From Roseomonas mucosa ATCC BAA-692 (lineage in GTDB: Bacteria > Pseudomonadota > Alphaproteobacteria > Acetobacterales > Acetobacteraceae), in NCBI RefSeq assembly GCF_000622225.1, contig NZ_JHWD01000011.1, positions 2,895 to 66,894 of the forward strand: a stretch of DNA of 64,000 nucleotides, read 5' to 3'. Numbering within the stretch: position 1 is the stretch's first letter; every line of letters begins with the position of its first letter. A model generated the notes under the pieces. That model was not told where the DNA came from. It did not search any database and saw only the letters and a list, made by a program, of their open reading frames with translations. A program made the position numbers and the translations under genes. This document shows positions 1 through 8,328 of this stretch, piece by piece.

Positions 1-101
1 ATCCCCTCCAGTGAACATCCAACCTGTCGGCAGGAAACCCGCGTCAGAAGCACTTCACAGCACCTCGCCGCCGGTGAACGGGCTTATACGGGCCATAAAG
101 A

Positions 102-128
102 AAGCTGTCAAAGCCTTTTCGACAGCTT
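102..128 (-). terminator. Probable terminator hairpin after the M14-type peptidase gene
   Basis: Perfect 8-bp inverted repeat (AAGCTGTC ... GACAGCTT) with an 11-nt loop, about 60 bases past the stop codon of the minus-strand peptidase gene. Read on the minus strand the stem is followed by TTTCTTTA, a weak U-tract, so intrinsic termination is plausible. The rest of positions 1-189 shows no convincing gene. Confidence 0.5.
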
Positions 129-189
129 CGTGATGTTTTTCGATCAGCCGCATGACAAAGGCGCTGGCGCCCGGCTGGCAGGGCGCAGC

Positions 190-1980
190 CTAGGCGACGG
201 GAACCCTGTTCCACCCGCCCTCCAGCCATTCCGCCGCCGCCAGCACCGCCTCCCGCTGCACCGCATGAGCCAGACGGAAATCCTCCCCCTCGACCGTCTC
301 GTCCGGGAACTCCGTGATCAGCGCCAGGGGCGGTCCTGGCCGGGGCCGTGGCGCGATGCTGTAGGGGATCCCGGCATGGCTCGGCTGTGGCGCCTCCCCC
401 AGATGCGCCTCGTAGAGGATCGCCTGCCGCCGGTTGAAGGCTGCCAGCCCCGGGACGGTCGCGACACGCTCCGCCACGTGGCGCATCAGCGCCCCGGCCA
501 TCCCGTCCAGCCCCGGCCCATGGCGGAGAATAAGGAAGAACCCCCGGGGGATGCTCCAGGACTCGAAGCCGCGCGGCAGATAGCCCGAGAGGGGCCGCGT
601 CCATTCATGAGCAGGATAGCCGTGGAGATTCACGTGCAACCTGGCGCCGATCCGGTGGAAGGCCTCCAGCCGGACCGCCTTCTCATGCCAGGGCGGGCCG
701 TCCCGCACCTCCAGATCGTCTCCCAGCGCCGTATAGCGCGCCGCGTGATGCATGTGATGCGGGTGTACCCGCCGGAACCGCTCGTGCAGCGCATAGCCGT
801 CCGGATTTTCCAGCGGAATCAGGGCAAACCCCAGCCTTCCGATCCCGGCCAGGACCCGCGCGGCCCGCAGCGCCCCAACCACGCCGGAGGTCTCGTTGGC
901 ATGCTGCCCCGCCGTCACCACCAGGCCGATCCCGGTCTCGCCGGGCACATGCACCCCCCGCACCGGTCTGCCCTGCACCGACAGGGCCTCGAAGCGCTCC
1001 CCGGGCAGGGCCTCCAGTTCCTGCGCGATCCGCTTCAGCGGCAGGGGCCGGGCGGCCGATTCCAGCTCGCCTTCCCCTTCGGCGGCCCCGCGGCCCGATC
1101 CCTTGTCCCCCTTCTCCGCCATTTCCCTGGGCTGGATGGCGACCCGCAGACGGGTCTGTCCTTCCCCGGGCCGGATGTCCGGCACGATCTGGCCAGGCTG
1201 CAAACGCCGGTCCCCGGGCGCCAGCCCGGCGCGCGCCCCGCAGAACTCCAGGGCCGAGAAATAGAGATCCTCATGCAGGGCCTCCCGCGTGCTGAGGCAT
1301 TCCCCGCCATAGGACAGGGGCCGCTCGATGCCGCCTGTTTCCACCCGCATCTCCAGCACACCGAAACACGGCCCCGACTCGCCCCATTCGTGCCGGTCCA
1401 GGCTCTCCATCGCGAGCCGGAAGGCCGCCTCGTATTCCGTCTCGAAGGCTTCGTCCTCCACCACCTGCCCGTCCGGTCCGGCGTCCCGGCGGCACCACCA
1501 GCCGCAGGGCGAGAGGCTTTCCCGGCCCAGCAGGTCCCGCCGGAGCCGGTTCGGCGCGAAGACCCGATGGCGCTCCTCGCCGCCGCCCTCCCGCAACAGG
1601 CCGACCTCGTAATGCAGGTCGTCCCCTCCGGGCTCGAAGCGCAGCATCCGGCCACCCAGCAGCCCGGCCAGGGGATAGGCCTCCATCCGGAAGCGAAGCG
1701 GGTTTGCCGCGGCATGGACGGGGTAGCGGATGCGGACCGCCGTGACCCCTTCCAGCGACGCTTCCTCCAGGAAGAAGTGCAGCAGCGGCTTGTAGGCGCT
1801 GCGCAGCCTGGCCTCGATGCCCGCCGCGCGCAGCCTTTCCTCCACGCCCCGCCGCACGGCCTCGTCCTCGAAGAGCCAGGCCTCCACCCGCCGGCCCGGC
1901 CCGGCGCCGAGGCAGCGCACGGCCAGGAGATCCAGGCTGCGCGGGATCGTGGTCTCGGCGAGGATGGCCATGGCGGCCAT
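190..1980 (-). CDS. M14-type zinc carboxypeptidase-like protein
   Basis: About 596 residues. The first 310 residues match nothing I recognise. The second half carries the zinc-peptidase pattern of the M14 (succinylglutamate desuccinylase/carboxypeptidase) fold: HANE at about 360-363 supplies His and Glu ligands, H453 in NLHGYP is the third ligand, and E557 in LITEFPDE fits the catalytic Glu. The family hydrolyses C-terminal peptide or amide bonds; the substrate here is unknown. No signal peptide is visible, so it is probably cytoplasmic. The reading frame is open further upstream, but that part would run into the LysR gene, so ATG 1980 or, with a better-placed AGG upstream, ATG 1971 is preferred. 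It lies 53 bases after the LysR gene on the same strand and may be its target or co-transcribed. The enzyme class is well supported; the physiological role is not. Confidence 0.8.
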   Translation of the reverse strand: MAAMAILAETTIPRSLDLLAVRCLGAGPGRRVEAWLFEDEAVRRGVEERLRAAGIEARLRSAYKPLLHFFLEEASLEGVTAVRIRYPVHAAANPLRFRMEAYPLAGLLGGRMLRFEPGGDDLHYEVGLLREGGGEERHRVFAPNRLRRDLLGRESLSPCGWWCRRDAGPDGQVVEDEAFETEYEAAFRLAMESLDRHEWGESGPCFGVLEMRVETGGIERPLSYGGECLSTREALHEDLYFSALEFCGARAGLAPGDRRLQPGQIVPDIRPGEGQTRLRVAIQPREMAEKGDKGSGRGAAEGEGELESAARPLPLKRIAQELEALPGERFEALSVQGRPVRGVHVPGETGIGLVVTAGQHANETSGVVGALRAARVLAGIGRLGFALIPLENPDGYALHERFRRVHPHHMHHAARYTALGDDLEVRDGPPWHEKAVRLEAFHRIGARLHVNLHGYPAHEWTRPLSGYLPRGFESWSIPRGFFLILRHGPGLDGMAGALMRHVAERVATVPGLAAFNRRQAILYEAHLGEAPQPSHAGIPYSIAPRPRPGPPLALITEFPDETVEGEDFRLAHAVQREAVLAAAEWLEGGWNRVPVA

Positions 1981-2033
1981 CCTGGCATGGGATGGCGCGG
2001 ACTGCGATCCGTCCCCCCTCCCCGCGCCCGGCG

Positions 2034-2930
2034 TCAGCCGCCCTTGCCGAGATGCTCCCGCAGATGCTCGATCAGCCAGCGTCCCGCCTGGCCCGGCGGG
2101 CTCTGGCGCCGGTGCACCACGGAAAGGGCCACGCTGAACCCGTCCCGCTCCTTGGGATGCAGGCGCTTGAGCGCGCCGCCGCTCAAATGCGGCTTCACCA
2201 GATGCAGTGGCATGTTGCACCAGCCGAAGCCGCCCAGCAGGAATTCCAGCCGGGTGTGCATGTCGGCGAAGCGCCAGACGTGGTGGCTGACCACGCCGAC
2301 CGACCAGCCGGTCTGCTCCGAAACATCGGTCAGGACGAGCTGCACGTGCTCCGACAGCACGTCGCGCGACAGGGGCCCCTCCATCGCGGCCAGGGGATGG
2401 GCGCTGCTCACCACCGGCACCATGGCCACGTCGGTCAGGAACTCGCGCTCCAGATCCGTGACCCCGGTAACGACGGTGGCATAGACGGCCAGATGCGCCC
2501 GCCCGTCCCGGAGATAGCGTTCCGGCGCGCCGACCCCTTCCGTCAGCAGCCGGACCTGGAGCTGCGGGAACTCCAGCCTCAGCGCGCGCAGCGCCGACAT
2601 GATGGCGTCCAGCGGCAGGAGCTGGTCCACCGCCACGGTCAGCTCCGCCTCCAGCCCCGTGGCGATGCTGGCTGCCCGTTCCCGCAGTGCCGCCGCGCTG
2701 TCGAGCAGCCGCCGCGCATCGGCGATCATCACCCGCCCCGCCTCGGTCGGGTGGGGCTTCTTCCCGGTCCGGTCGAAGAGGGTCAGGCGCAGCGTGCTTT
2801 CCAGCGTCTGGATGGACTGGCTGACCGCCGACTGCACGCGCTGCAGCCGGCGCGCGGCGGCCGAGAAGCTGCCCGTATCCGCCACCGCCACCAGCACGCG
2901 GAGCTGGTCCAGGGTCAAGGGATCGAGCAT
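2034..2930 (-). CDS. LysR-family transcriptional regulator
   Basis: 298 residues, the normal length for the family. The N-terminus (LDQLRVLVAVADTGSFSAAA, then a recognition helix around VQSAVSQSIQTLE) is a standard LysR winged helix-turn-helix, and residues from about 90 form the inducer-binding periplasmic-binding-like domain. LysR proteins bind DNA as tetramers and respond to a small ligand; the ligand is not predictable here. It precedes the M14-type peptidase gene in the same direction and follows rmuC. There is no divergent partner, which is unusual for the family, so the downstream peptidase is the most likely target (inference). Confidence 0.9.
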   Translation of the reverse strand: MLDPLTLDQLRVLVAVADTGSFSAAARRLQRVQSAVSQSIQTLESTLRLTLFDRTGKKPHPTEAGRVMIADARRLLDSAAALRERAASIATGLEAELTVAVDQLLPLDAIMSALRALRLEFPQLQVRLLTEGVGAPERYLRDGRAHLAVYATVVTGVTDLEREFLTDVAMVPVVSSAHPLAAMEGPLSRDVLSEHVQLVLTDVSEQTGWSVGVVSHHVWRFADMHTRLEFLLGGFGWCNMPLHLVKPHLSGGALKRLHPKERDGFSVALSVVHRRQSPPGQAGRWLIEHLREHLGKGG

Positions 2931-2964
2931 GGACCTACTCCGGCAAGGCGGGCACGGGGTGCGC

Positions 2965-4227
2965 TCAGGCCCGTGGCAGGGAGGCCGGGGAGGCCTCGGC
3001 CAGCGACACGGCGGGCGGTGCGCCGGCCGCCTCCTCCAGCTCCACCGCCGCCATGCGCTCGGAGGCGCGGACGATCTTCTCCGTGGTGATGTCGATCATC
3101 CGCACATCGTCCTGCATGTCGGAGAAATGCTTCTTGAGCTTGGCCACCCGCGTGTCGAGGCGGCCGACCTCGGTGGCCATGCGCTTCACCTCGTCCTGGA
3201 TGCGCCGGGCCTCGGCCCGGATGCGCACGTCCTGCATCAGCGCCCGCATCGTGCCGAGCACGGCCCAGAGGGTGGAGGGCGAGACGATATAGACCCCCAT
3301 CCGCGCCGCTTCCTCGACCAGCGGCGCCTGGGTGGCGTGCAGCTCCGCATAGATCGCCTCGGAGGGCACGAAAAGCAGTGCCCCTTCCGCCGTTTCGCCG
3401 GGGATCAGGTACTTGGTGGCGATGTCGCCGACATGCTTGCGCATGTCGCTGGCGAAGGCCTTGGCCGCGAGGTCGCGCTCCCGCCCCTCGGAATCGCGCT
3501 GCGTCAGCCAGCCCTCCAGCGGGAACTTGCTGTCCACCACCACCGGGCCGGGTGGGTGCGGCAGGTGGATCAGGCAGTCGGCGCGGTGCCGGTTGCTCAG
3601 CGTATGCTGCCAGGAATAGCCGTCCGCCGGCAGCCGGTCCTCGACCAGCCGGCGCAGCTGAACCTCGCCGAAGGCGCCGCGCGACTGCTTGTTGGAAAGG
3701 ATGCCCGACAGCGTCGTCACCTGCGCGCCCAGCGCCTCGATATTGCCGCGCGCCGCGTCGATCACCGCCAGCCTTTCGCCGATGGCCTTCGCGGTCTCCT
3801 GCGTGGCGGCGAACTGCTCGGTGAGCTGCCGCGCCACCCGCTCGCTCTGCCCGGTGAGCGCGGCGTTCAGGCGCTCGTTCTGCGCCGCCACCGTCTCGTT
3901 CACCCGCCGCCCCTGCTCGATCAGGCTCTCGGTCATGGCCCGCGTCGCCTGGGCCATCCGCTCGGCCAGCGCCACCTCCTGCAGCCTCGCCCGCTCCGCC
4001 GCCAGGGCCTGGGCCTCCGCCAGCCGCTGGTTCTGGGCCGACAGCGCCGCCTCCACCTCACGCGCCTGTTGCGCCAGCTGCTCGCCGACGCCGGACTGGA
4101 TCGCGCCCAGCCGTTCCACCAGGGGCATCAGGGTTTCCGCCTGAAGGGCGGCGGGTCGGCGGAAGAGCAGCAGGAGCAACGCCGCCAAGCCGGGCAGCAG
4201 GACCAGGAGGATCAGCCAGTTTTCCAA
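2965..4227 (-). CDS. rmuC: DNA recombination protein RmuC
   Basis: 420 residues. Residues 1-22 are a single hydrophobic segment (ENWLILLVLLPGLAALLLLL) that would anchor the protein in the inner membrane. About 25-150 is Gln/Ala/Arg/Glu-rich and predicted long coiled coil. The C-terminal half has the conserved RmuC core (VVDSKFPLEGW, ALLFVPSEAIYAEL, VSPSTLWAVLGTMRALMQD). In E. coli rmuC affects inversion at short inverted repeats, and the core resembles restriction-type nucleases. The position next to a LysR regulator gives no functional hint. Family assignment is firm; the biochemical role is still poorly defined in general. Confidence 0.93.
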   Translation of the reverse strand: MENWLILLVLLPGLAALLLLLFRRPAALQAETLMPLVERLGAIQSGVGEQLAQQAREVEAALSAQNQRLAEAQALAAERARLQEVALAERMAQATRAMTESLIEQGRRVNETVAAQNERLNAALTGQSERVARQLTEQFAATQETAKAIGERLAVIDAARGNIEALGAQVTTLSGILSNKQSRGAFGEVQLRRLVEDRLPADGYSWQHTLSNRHRADCLIHLPHPPGPVVVDSKFPLEGWLTQRDSEGRERDLAAKAFASDMRKHVGDIATKYLIPGETAEGALLFVPSEAIYAELHATQAPLVEEAARMGVYIVSPSTLWAVLGTMRALMQDVRIRAEARRIQDEVKRMATEVGRLDTRVAKLKKHFSDMQDDVRMIDITTEKIVRASERMAAVELEEAAGAPPAVSLAEASPASLPRA

Positions 4228-4498
4228 TCCGGAACTCCCAAAGCTCGGTGCCGCCGCGGCGGATTCGGTGGAGAAGGACGCGTTTCGTTCCCCTTTTCCC
4301 TTATGGACGCCGCGCGCCGCACACCCAAGGGCAAAACCGGCCGCCGCCGTTCCGCCGGCGCGCGGAGGTGCAACCGGAGGAAGAAGCGCTTTCGGATCTC
4401 CTGCGCGTGAGGATTTATGTTGCGGCTGTCATGAAACGCTTCAGTAATAGGCCCGGATTGATCCTGTCCCTTGTGATCCCCCCTCATGAGGATGCCCC

Positions 4499-4711
4499 AT
4501 GCGAAGGAAAAGCCTTTTCCCCGAACTTCTCGGGGCGCTGGCCGTCACCGGCACGCTGCTGGTGGCCTATCTGGCCGTCCTCCTGGTAATGGAGGGTCAG
4601 GTGGACCACGGCGCCGCCTGGCTGCCCGTCCGCATCGCGCTGAACGAAGGCCCGCCTGCCGTCCTGCCCTGGGAGGCGACCGGACGCCCGGCCGCGTCCC
4701 CCGCGCCCTGA
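4499..4711 (+). CDS. Small single-span membrane protein, unknown function
   Basis: 70 residues: a short basic N-terminus (MRRKS), one hydrophobic helix at about residues 9-31 (LLGALAVTGTLLVAYLAVLL), then a Pro/Ala-rich tail of about 38 residues predicted outside. A GAGG lies 11 bases before the ATG, and codon third positions are GC-rich as in real genes nearby. Other ATG codons just upstream (4486, 4492) open different frames without a membrane segment. It sits alone between rmuC (divergent) and the ABC transporter operon. I recognise no family. Its reality is probable but unproven. Confidence 0.5.
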   Translation: MRRKSLFPELLGALAVTGTLLVAYLAVLLVMEGQVDHGAAWLPVRIALNEGPPAVLPWEATGRPAASPAP

Positions 4712-4890
4712 ACTCCCGCAAGGGACCTGCCGCGGGCGGAGGCGCGTTCCGGGTCCCCTCATTCCGGTCTGCGTCCCCGTCATGCGGCAGGACCGTATAA
4801 TTTTTGGAAAAACGCCGGTTTGTCGTGATTTACGGCACGGCAAAACGGATTATCGTGGCCCTTACGATTCTGTTATCGGAAGGTGCGACC

Positions 4891-6504
4891 ATGAAGCCGA
4901 CCCGGCGCGATGCCCTGTTGCTGGCCCCTGCCCTCGCCGCCGGCACGCTCCTCGGGCGTCGCGCCCTGGCCCAGGGCGCGGCGGGCGACGTCACCCGGGG
5001 CGGGGTGCTCACGGCGCATCTGGCGGGCGAGCAGCGCATCCTGAACCCGGCCCTGCGCGCCTCCACCGGCGTCTATATCATCACCAGCAAGATGATCGAA
5101 TCCCTGGTGGACCTCGATGCCGGGGGCAAGCCCGTCGGCGTGCTCGCCACGGGCTGGGAGGCGGCGCCGGACGGCAAGACCATCACCTTCCGGCTGCGCG
5201 AGGGCGTGAAGTGGCATGACGGCAAGCCCTTCACCTCGGCCGACGTGCAGTACAACGCGATGGAGCTGTGGAAGACCCAGCTCAACTACTCCACCCAGTT
5301 GCAGCAATACCTGACCGCGGTGGACACGCCGGACGAGCGCACCGCCGTCTTCCGCTATTCCCAGCCCATGCCGCTGGATCTGCTGCTGCGCGCGCTCTGC
5401 GACCTCGGCTACGTGGTGCCGAAGCATCTCTTCGCCGGCACCAACGTGCTGGAGAACCCGGCCAACACCGCCCCGGTCGGCACCGGCCCCTTCCGGTTCG
5501 TGCAGTACGAGCGCGGCCAGTACGTGATCGCCGAGCGCAACCCGGACTACTGGCGCCAGGGCTTCCCCTATCTCGACCGGATCGTCTGGCGCTTCATCAA
5601 CGACCGCTCGGCGGCCTCGGCGGCGCTGGAATCGGGGCAGATCCAGGTCTCGGCCTATAACGGCCTGCCGATGGCCGATCTCGACCGGCTGGCGAAGGAC
5701 GACCGTTTCACCGTGACCACGCGGGGCACGGAGGCGAATGCCTTCAACAACACGCTGGAATTCAACCACCGGCGGAAGGAGCTGTCGGACGTCCGGGTGC
5801 GCCGGGCCATCGCCCATGCGATCGACGTGCCCTTCTTCATCGAGAACTTCCTCTACGGCCAGGGCCACCCCGCCAATGGCCCCATCCCCTCCTCCTCCAC
5901 CTCCTTCTATCCGGCGGACGTGAAATTCCCCTATGCCTTCGACAGGAAGAAGGCCGAGGCGCTGCTGGACGAGGCGGGCTACAGGCGCGGCGCCGGCGGG
6001 GTGCGCTTCACCCTGCGCCTCGTGCCGATCCAGAACGGCGAGGACGTGCCGCTGCTCGCCACCTATATCCAGCAGTCGCTGCAACCGGTGGGCATCCGGG
6101 TGGAGATCGTGAACCTCGACATCGCCGGGGCACTGGCGGCCGTCTATCGCGACTGGAACTTCGACATGGCCACGGGCTGGCACCAGTACCGCGGCGACCC
6201 GGCGGTCTCCACCACCGTCTGGTACCGGTCCGGCAGCCCCAAGGGCGCGCCCTGGACCAACCAGTGGGGCTGGAAGTCCGAGAAGATCGACGAGCTCACC
6301 GACCAGGCGGCGGCGGAACTCGACCCGGCGAAGCGCAAGGCGCTCTATGCCGAGTGGACGAAGGAGATCAACGAGGCGCTGCCGATCTGGATGATCACCG
6401 AGCGTGAGTTCCAGACCGCCGCCAGCAAGCGGGTGCGGAACGGCATGAACTACCCGCGCTGGGGCTCAGGCGACTGGCACGACACCTGGCTCGCCGCCGG
6501 CTGA
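4891..6504 (+). CDS. Peptide-type ABC transporter, periplasmic substrate-binding protein
   Basis: About 537 residues, family 5 solute-binding protein (DppA/OppA type). The N-terminus ([20 protein letters not shown] ... RRALAQGA) looks like an export signal, cleaved after ALA or AQG; the RR pair makes Tat export possible. Family landmarks include GVLATGWEAAPDGKTITFRL, GVKWHDGKPFTSADV and GTGPFRFVQYERGQY. The ATG at 4891 is chosen because GGAAGG lies 8 bases upstream and it starts exactly at the signal peptide; earlier in-frame starts add a non-export-like extension. It is the first gene of a plus-strand operon encoding a complete importer. The ligand may be a peptide, opine or another small molecule; the linked flavoprotein and ATC-hydrolase genes suggest a modified amino acid (inference). 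Confidence 0.9.
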   Translation: MKPTRRDALLLAPALAAGTLLGRRALAQGAAGDVTRGGVLTAHLAGEQRILNPALRASTGVYIITSKMIESLVDLDAGGKPVGVLATGWEAAPDGKTITFRLREGVKWHDGKPFTSADVQYNAMELWKTQLNYSTQLQQYLTAVDTPDERTAVFRYSQPMPLDLLLRALCDLGYVVPKHLFAGTNVLENPANTAPVGTGPFRFVQYERGQYVIAERNPDYWRQGFPYLDRIVWRFINDRSAASAALESGQIQVSAYNGLPMADLDRLAKDDRFTVTTRGTEANAFNNTLEFNHRRKELSDVRVRRAIAHAIDVPFFIENFLYGQGHPANGPIPSSSTSFYPADVKFPYAFDRKKAEALLDEAGYRRGAGGVRFTLRLVPIQNGEDVPLLATYIQQSLQPVGIRVEIVNLDIAGALAAVYRDWNFDMATGWHQYRGDPAVSTTVWYRSGSPKGAPWTNQWGWKSEKIDELTDQAAAELDPAKRKALYAEWTKEINEALPIWMITEREFQTAASKRVRNGMNYPRWGSGDWHDTWLAAG

Positions 6505-6508
6505 TCCG

Positions 6509-7486
6509 GTGCGGGTCCTGGCGCTCGCAGGGCGGCGGCTGCTGGCCAGCCTGCCGACCCTGCTGATCATCCTGGTCGGCCTCTTCCTGCTGCTCCAGCT
6601 CGCCCCCGGCGACACGGTCGATGCGCTGATGGCGCAGATGGGCGGCGGCGACCCGGTGCAGATGGAACAGCTCCGCCAGTTCTATGGGCTCGACGCCCCG
6701 GTGGCGGTGCAGCTCGGCCGCTACCTGCTGCGGCTGCTGAGTTTCGACCTGGGCTTCTCCGCCATCTACGGGCAGCCGGTGGTGCAGGTGATCGGCGAGC
6801 GGCTGCCGGTCACGCTGCTGCTGATGGGCTCGGCGCTCTGCTTCTCCTTCGCCGCCGGCACGGCGCTGGGGGTGCTGGCGGCGCGGCGGGTGAACCGCTG
6901 GCCGGACACGCTGATCTCCACGCTGGGGCTGGTCTTCTACGCCACGCCCTCCTTCTGGTTCGGGCTGATGGGCATCGTGCTCTTCGCGGTCAATCTCGGC
7001 TGGCTGCCGGCCGGGGGGTTCGAGGAGATCGGGGCGGGCCATGCGGGGCTGGCACGGGTGGCGGACATCGCCTGGCATCTCGTCCTGCCCACCGCGACGC
7101 TGGCCCTGATCTTTCTCGCCACCTATCTGCGGATCATGCGCGCCGCGATGCTGGAGGTGATGACGCAGGACTTCATCCGCACCGCCCGCGCCAAGGGCCT
7201 GGGCGAGACCGGGGTGGTGGTGCGACATGCGCTGCGCAACGCGCTGCTGCCGATGGTGACGCTGGTGGGGCTGCAGGCGGGGACCATGCTCGGCGGCTCG
7301 GTGGTGGTGGAAAGCGTCTTCGCCCTGCCCGGCCTCGGGCGCCTCGCCTATGACGCGGTGGTGCAGCGGGACCTGAACATGCTGCTCGGCATCGTCTTCA
7401 CCTCCGCCCTGCTGGTGATCGTGGTGAATTTCTGCGTGGACCTGCTCTACGCGAAGCTCGACCCGCGCATCGCCGCCGACCGCTGA
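6509..7486 (+). CDS. Peptide-type ABC transporter permease (DppB type)
   Basis: 325 residues, starting at a GTG four bases after the stop of the binding-protein gene. Six membrane spans are visible, beginning with LLIILVGLFLLLQLAPGD, which is typical of DppB/OppB. The cytoplasmic EAA loop that docks the ATPase appears as FIRTARAKGLGETGVVVRHA. The ending (LLYAKLDPRI) is the usual DppB C-terminus. It forms the translocation channel with the next gene's product. Tight spacing on both sides supports one operon. Confidence 0.92.
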   Translation: MRVLALAGRRLLASLPTLLIILVGLFLLLQLAPGDTVDALMAQMGGGDPVQMEQLRQFYGLDAPVAVQLGRYLLRLLSFDLGFSAIYGQPVVQVIGERLPVTLLLMGSALCFSFAAGTALGVLAARRVNRWPDTLISTLGLVFYATPSFWFGLMGIVLFAVNLGWLPAGGFEEIGAGHAGLARVADIAWHLVLPTATLALIFLATYLRIMRAAMLEVMTQDFIRTARAKGLGETGVVVRHALRNALLPMVTLVGLQAGTMLGGSVVVESVFALPGLGRLAYDAVVQRDLNMLLGIVFTSALLVIVVNFCVDLLYAKLDPRIAADR

Positions 7487-7494
7487 ACGAGGCC

Positions 7495-8328
7495 ATGAAC
7501 GCTTTCCGACGCTATCTCCGCAGCCCGCCGGCGGTGATCGGCCTGCTGCTGCTGGCCCTGGTGGTGCTGGCCGCCCTCGCCGCGCCGCTGCTCTATCCGG
7601 ACGACCCGCTGCGCCTGGCCGGGCGGCCGCTGCAATGGCCCGGCGCCAATCCGCGCTTCCCGCTGGGCACCGATCCCTCGGGCCGCGACATCGCGGCGCA
7701 GATCCTCTATGGCGCCCGCGTCTCGCTGCTGATCGGCATCGTCGCGACGCTGATCTCGATCGCCATCGGCATCGTGGTCGGGGCGCTGTCCGGCTATTAC
7801 GGCGGCTGGGTGGACGATGCGCTGATGCGCGTGACCGAGGCCTTCCAGACCCTGCCGAACTTCCTGCTGCTGCTGGTGCTGGTGGCGGTCTTCGGCTCCG
7901 ACATCGTGACGGTGACGCTGGCGATCGGCCTCGTCTCCTGGCCCGCCACGGCGCGGCTGACCCGGGCGGAGTTCCTGAGCCTGCGGCAGCGGGAATTCGT
8001 CCAGGCCTGCCGCGTGCTGGGCATGGGCAACCTCCGCATCATCTTCCGCGAGATCCTGCCCAATGCCCTGCCGCCGGTGATCGTCTATGCCGGGGTGGTG
8101 ATGGCGACGGCGATCCTGCTGGAAAGCGCGCTGGCCTTCCTCAACCTGTCCGATCCGAATATCGCCTCCTGGGGCAACCTGATCGGCGCGGGCAAGGGCG
8201 TGCTGCGGGCGCAGTGGTATGTCTCGGCCATTCCGGGCGTGGCGATCCTGGTGGCGGTGCTGGCCGTCTCCCTGGTGGGACAGGGGCTGAACGATGCGCT
8301 GAACCCCCGGCTGAAGGGGCGGAGCTGA
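7495..8328 (+). CDS. Peptide-type ABC transporter permease (DppC type)
   Basis: 277 residues. It has an N-terminal span after a short basic head, the DppC-type periplasmic start (FPLGTDPSGRDIAAQILYGA) and an EAA loop (QREFVQACRVLGMGNLRIIF). It ends in LNDALNPRLKGRS, like other DppC proteins. It begins eight bases after the DppB-type gene, and its TGA shares a base with the ATG of the ATPase gene, so translation is probably coupled. It pairs with the preceding permease to form the membrane channel. Confidence 0.92.
   Translation: MNAFRRYLRSPPAVIGLLLLALVVLAALAAPLLYPDDPLRLAGRPLQWPGANPRFPLGTDPSGRDIAAQILYGARVSLLIGIVATLISIAIGIVVGALSGYYGGWVDDALMRVTEAFQTLPNFLLLLVLVAVFGSDIVTVTLAIGLVSWPATARLTRAEFLSLRQREFVQACRVLGMGNLRIIFREILPNALPPVIVYAGVVMATAILLESALAFLNLSDPNIASWGNLIGAGKGVLRAQWYVSAIPGVAILVAVLAVSLVGQGLNDALNPRLKGRS

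Noticed and set aside
102-128. Hairpin at the window start as a transposon end
   Set aside because: Short stem with weak U-tract fits a terminator; no flanking transposase or direct repeats.
130-2484. 784-codon plus-strand open frame opposite the M14-type peptidase and LysR genes
   Set aside because: Low-complexity, Pro/Arg/Gly-rich product without motifs; a GC-driven antisense shadow of two real genes. Similar long frames occur opposite most genes in the window.
4212-4487. 91-codon minus-strand frame between rmuC and the 70-residue gene
   Set aside because: Overlaps the rmuC start, Arg/Pro-rich, no ribosome-binding site or family match.
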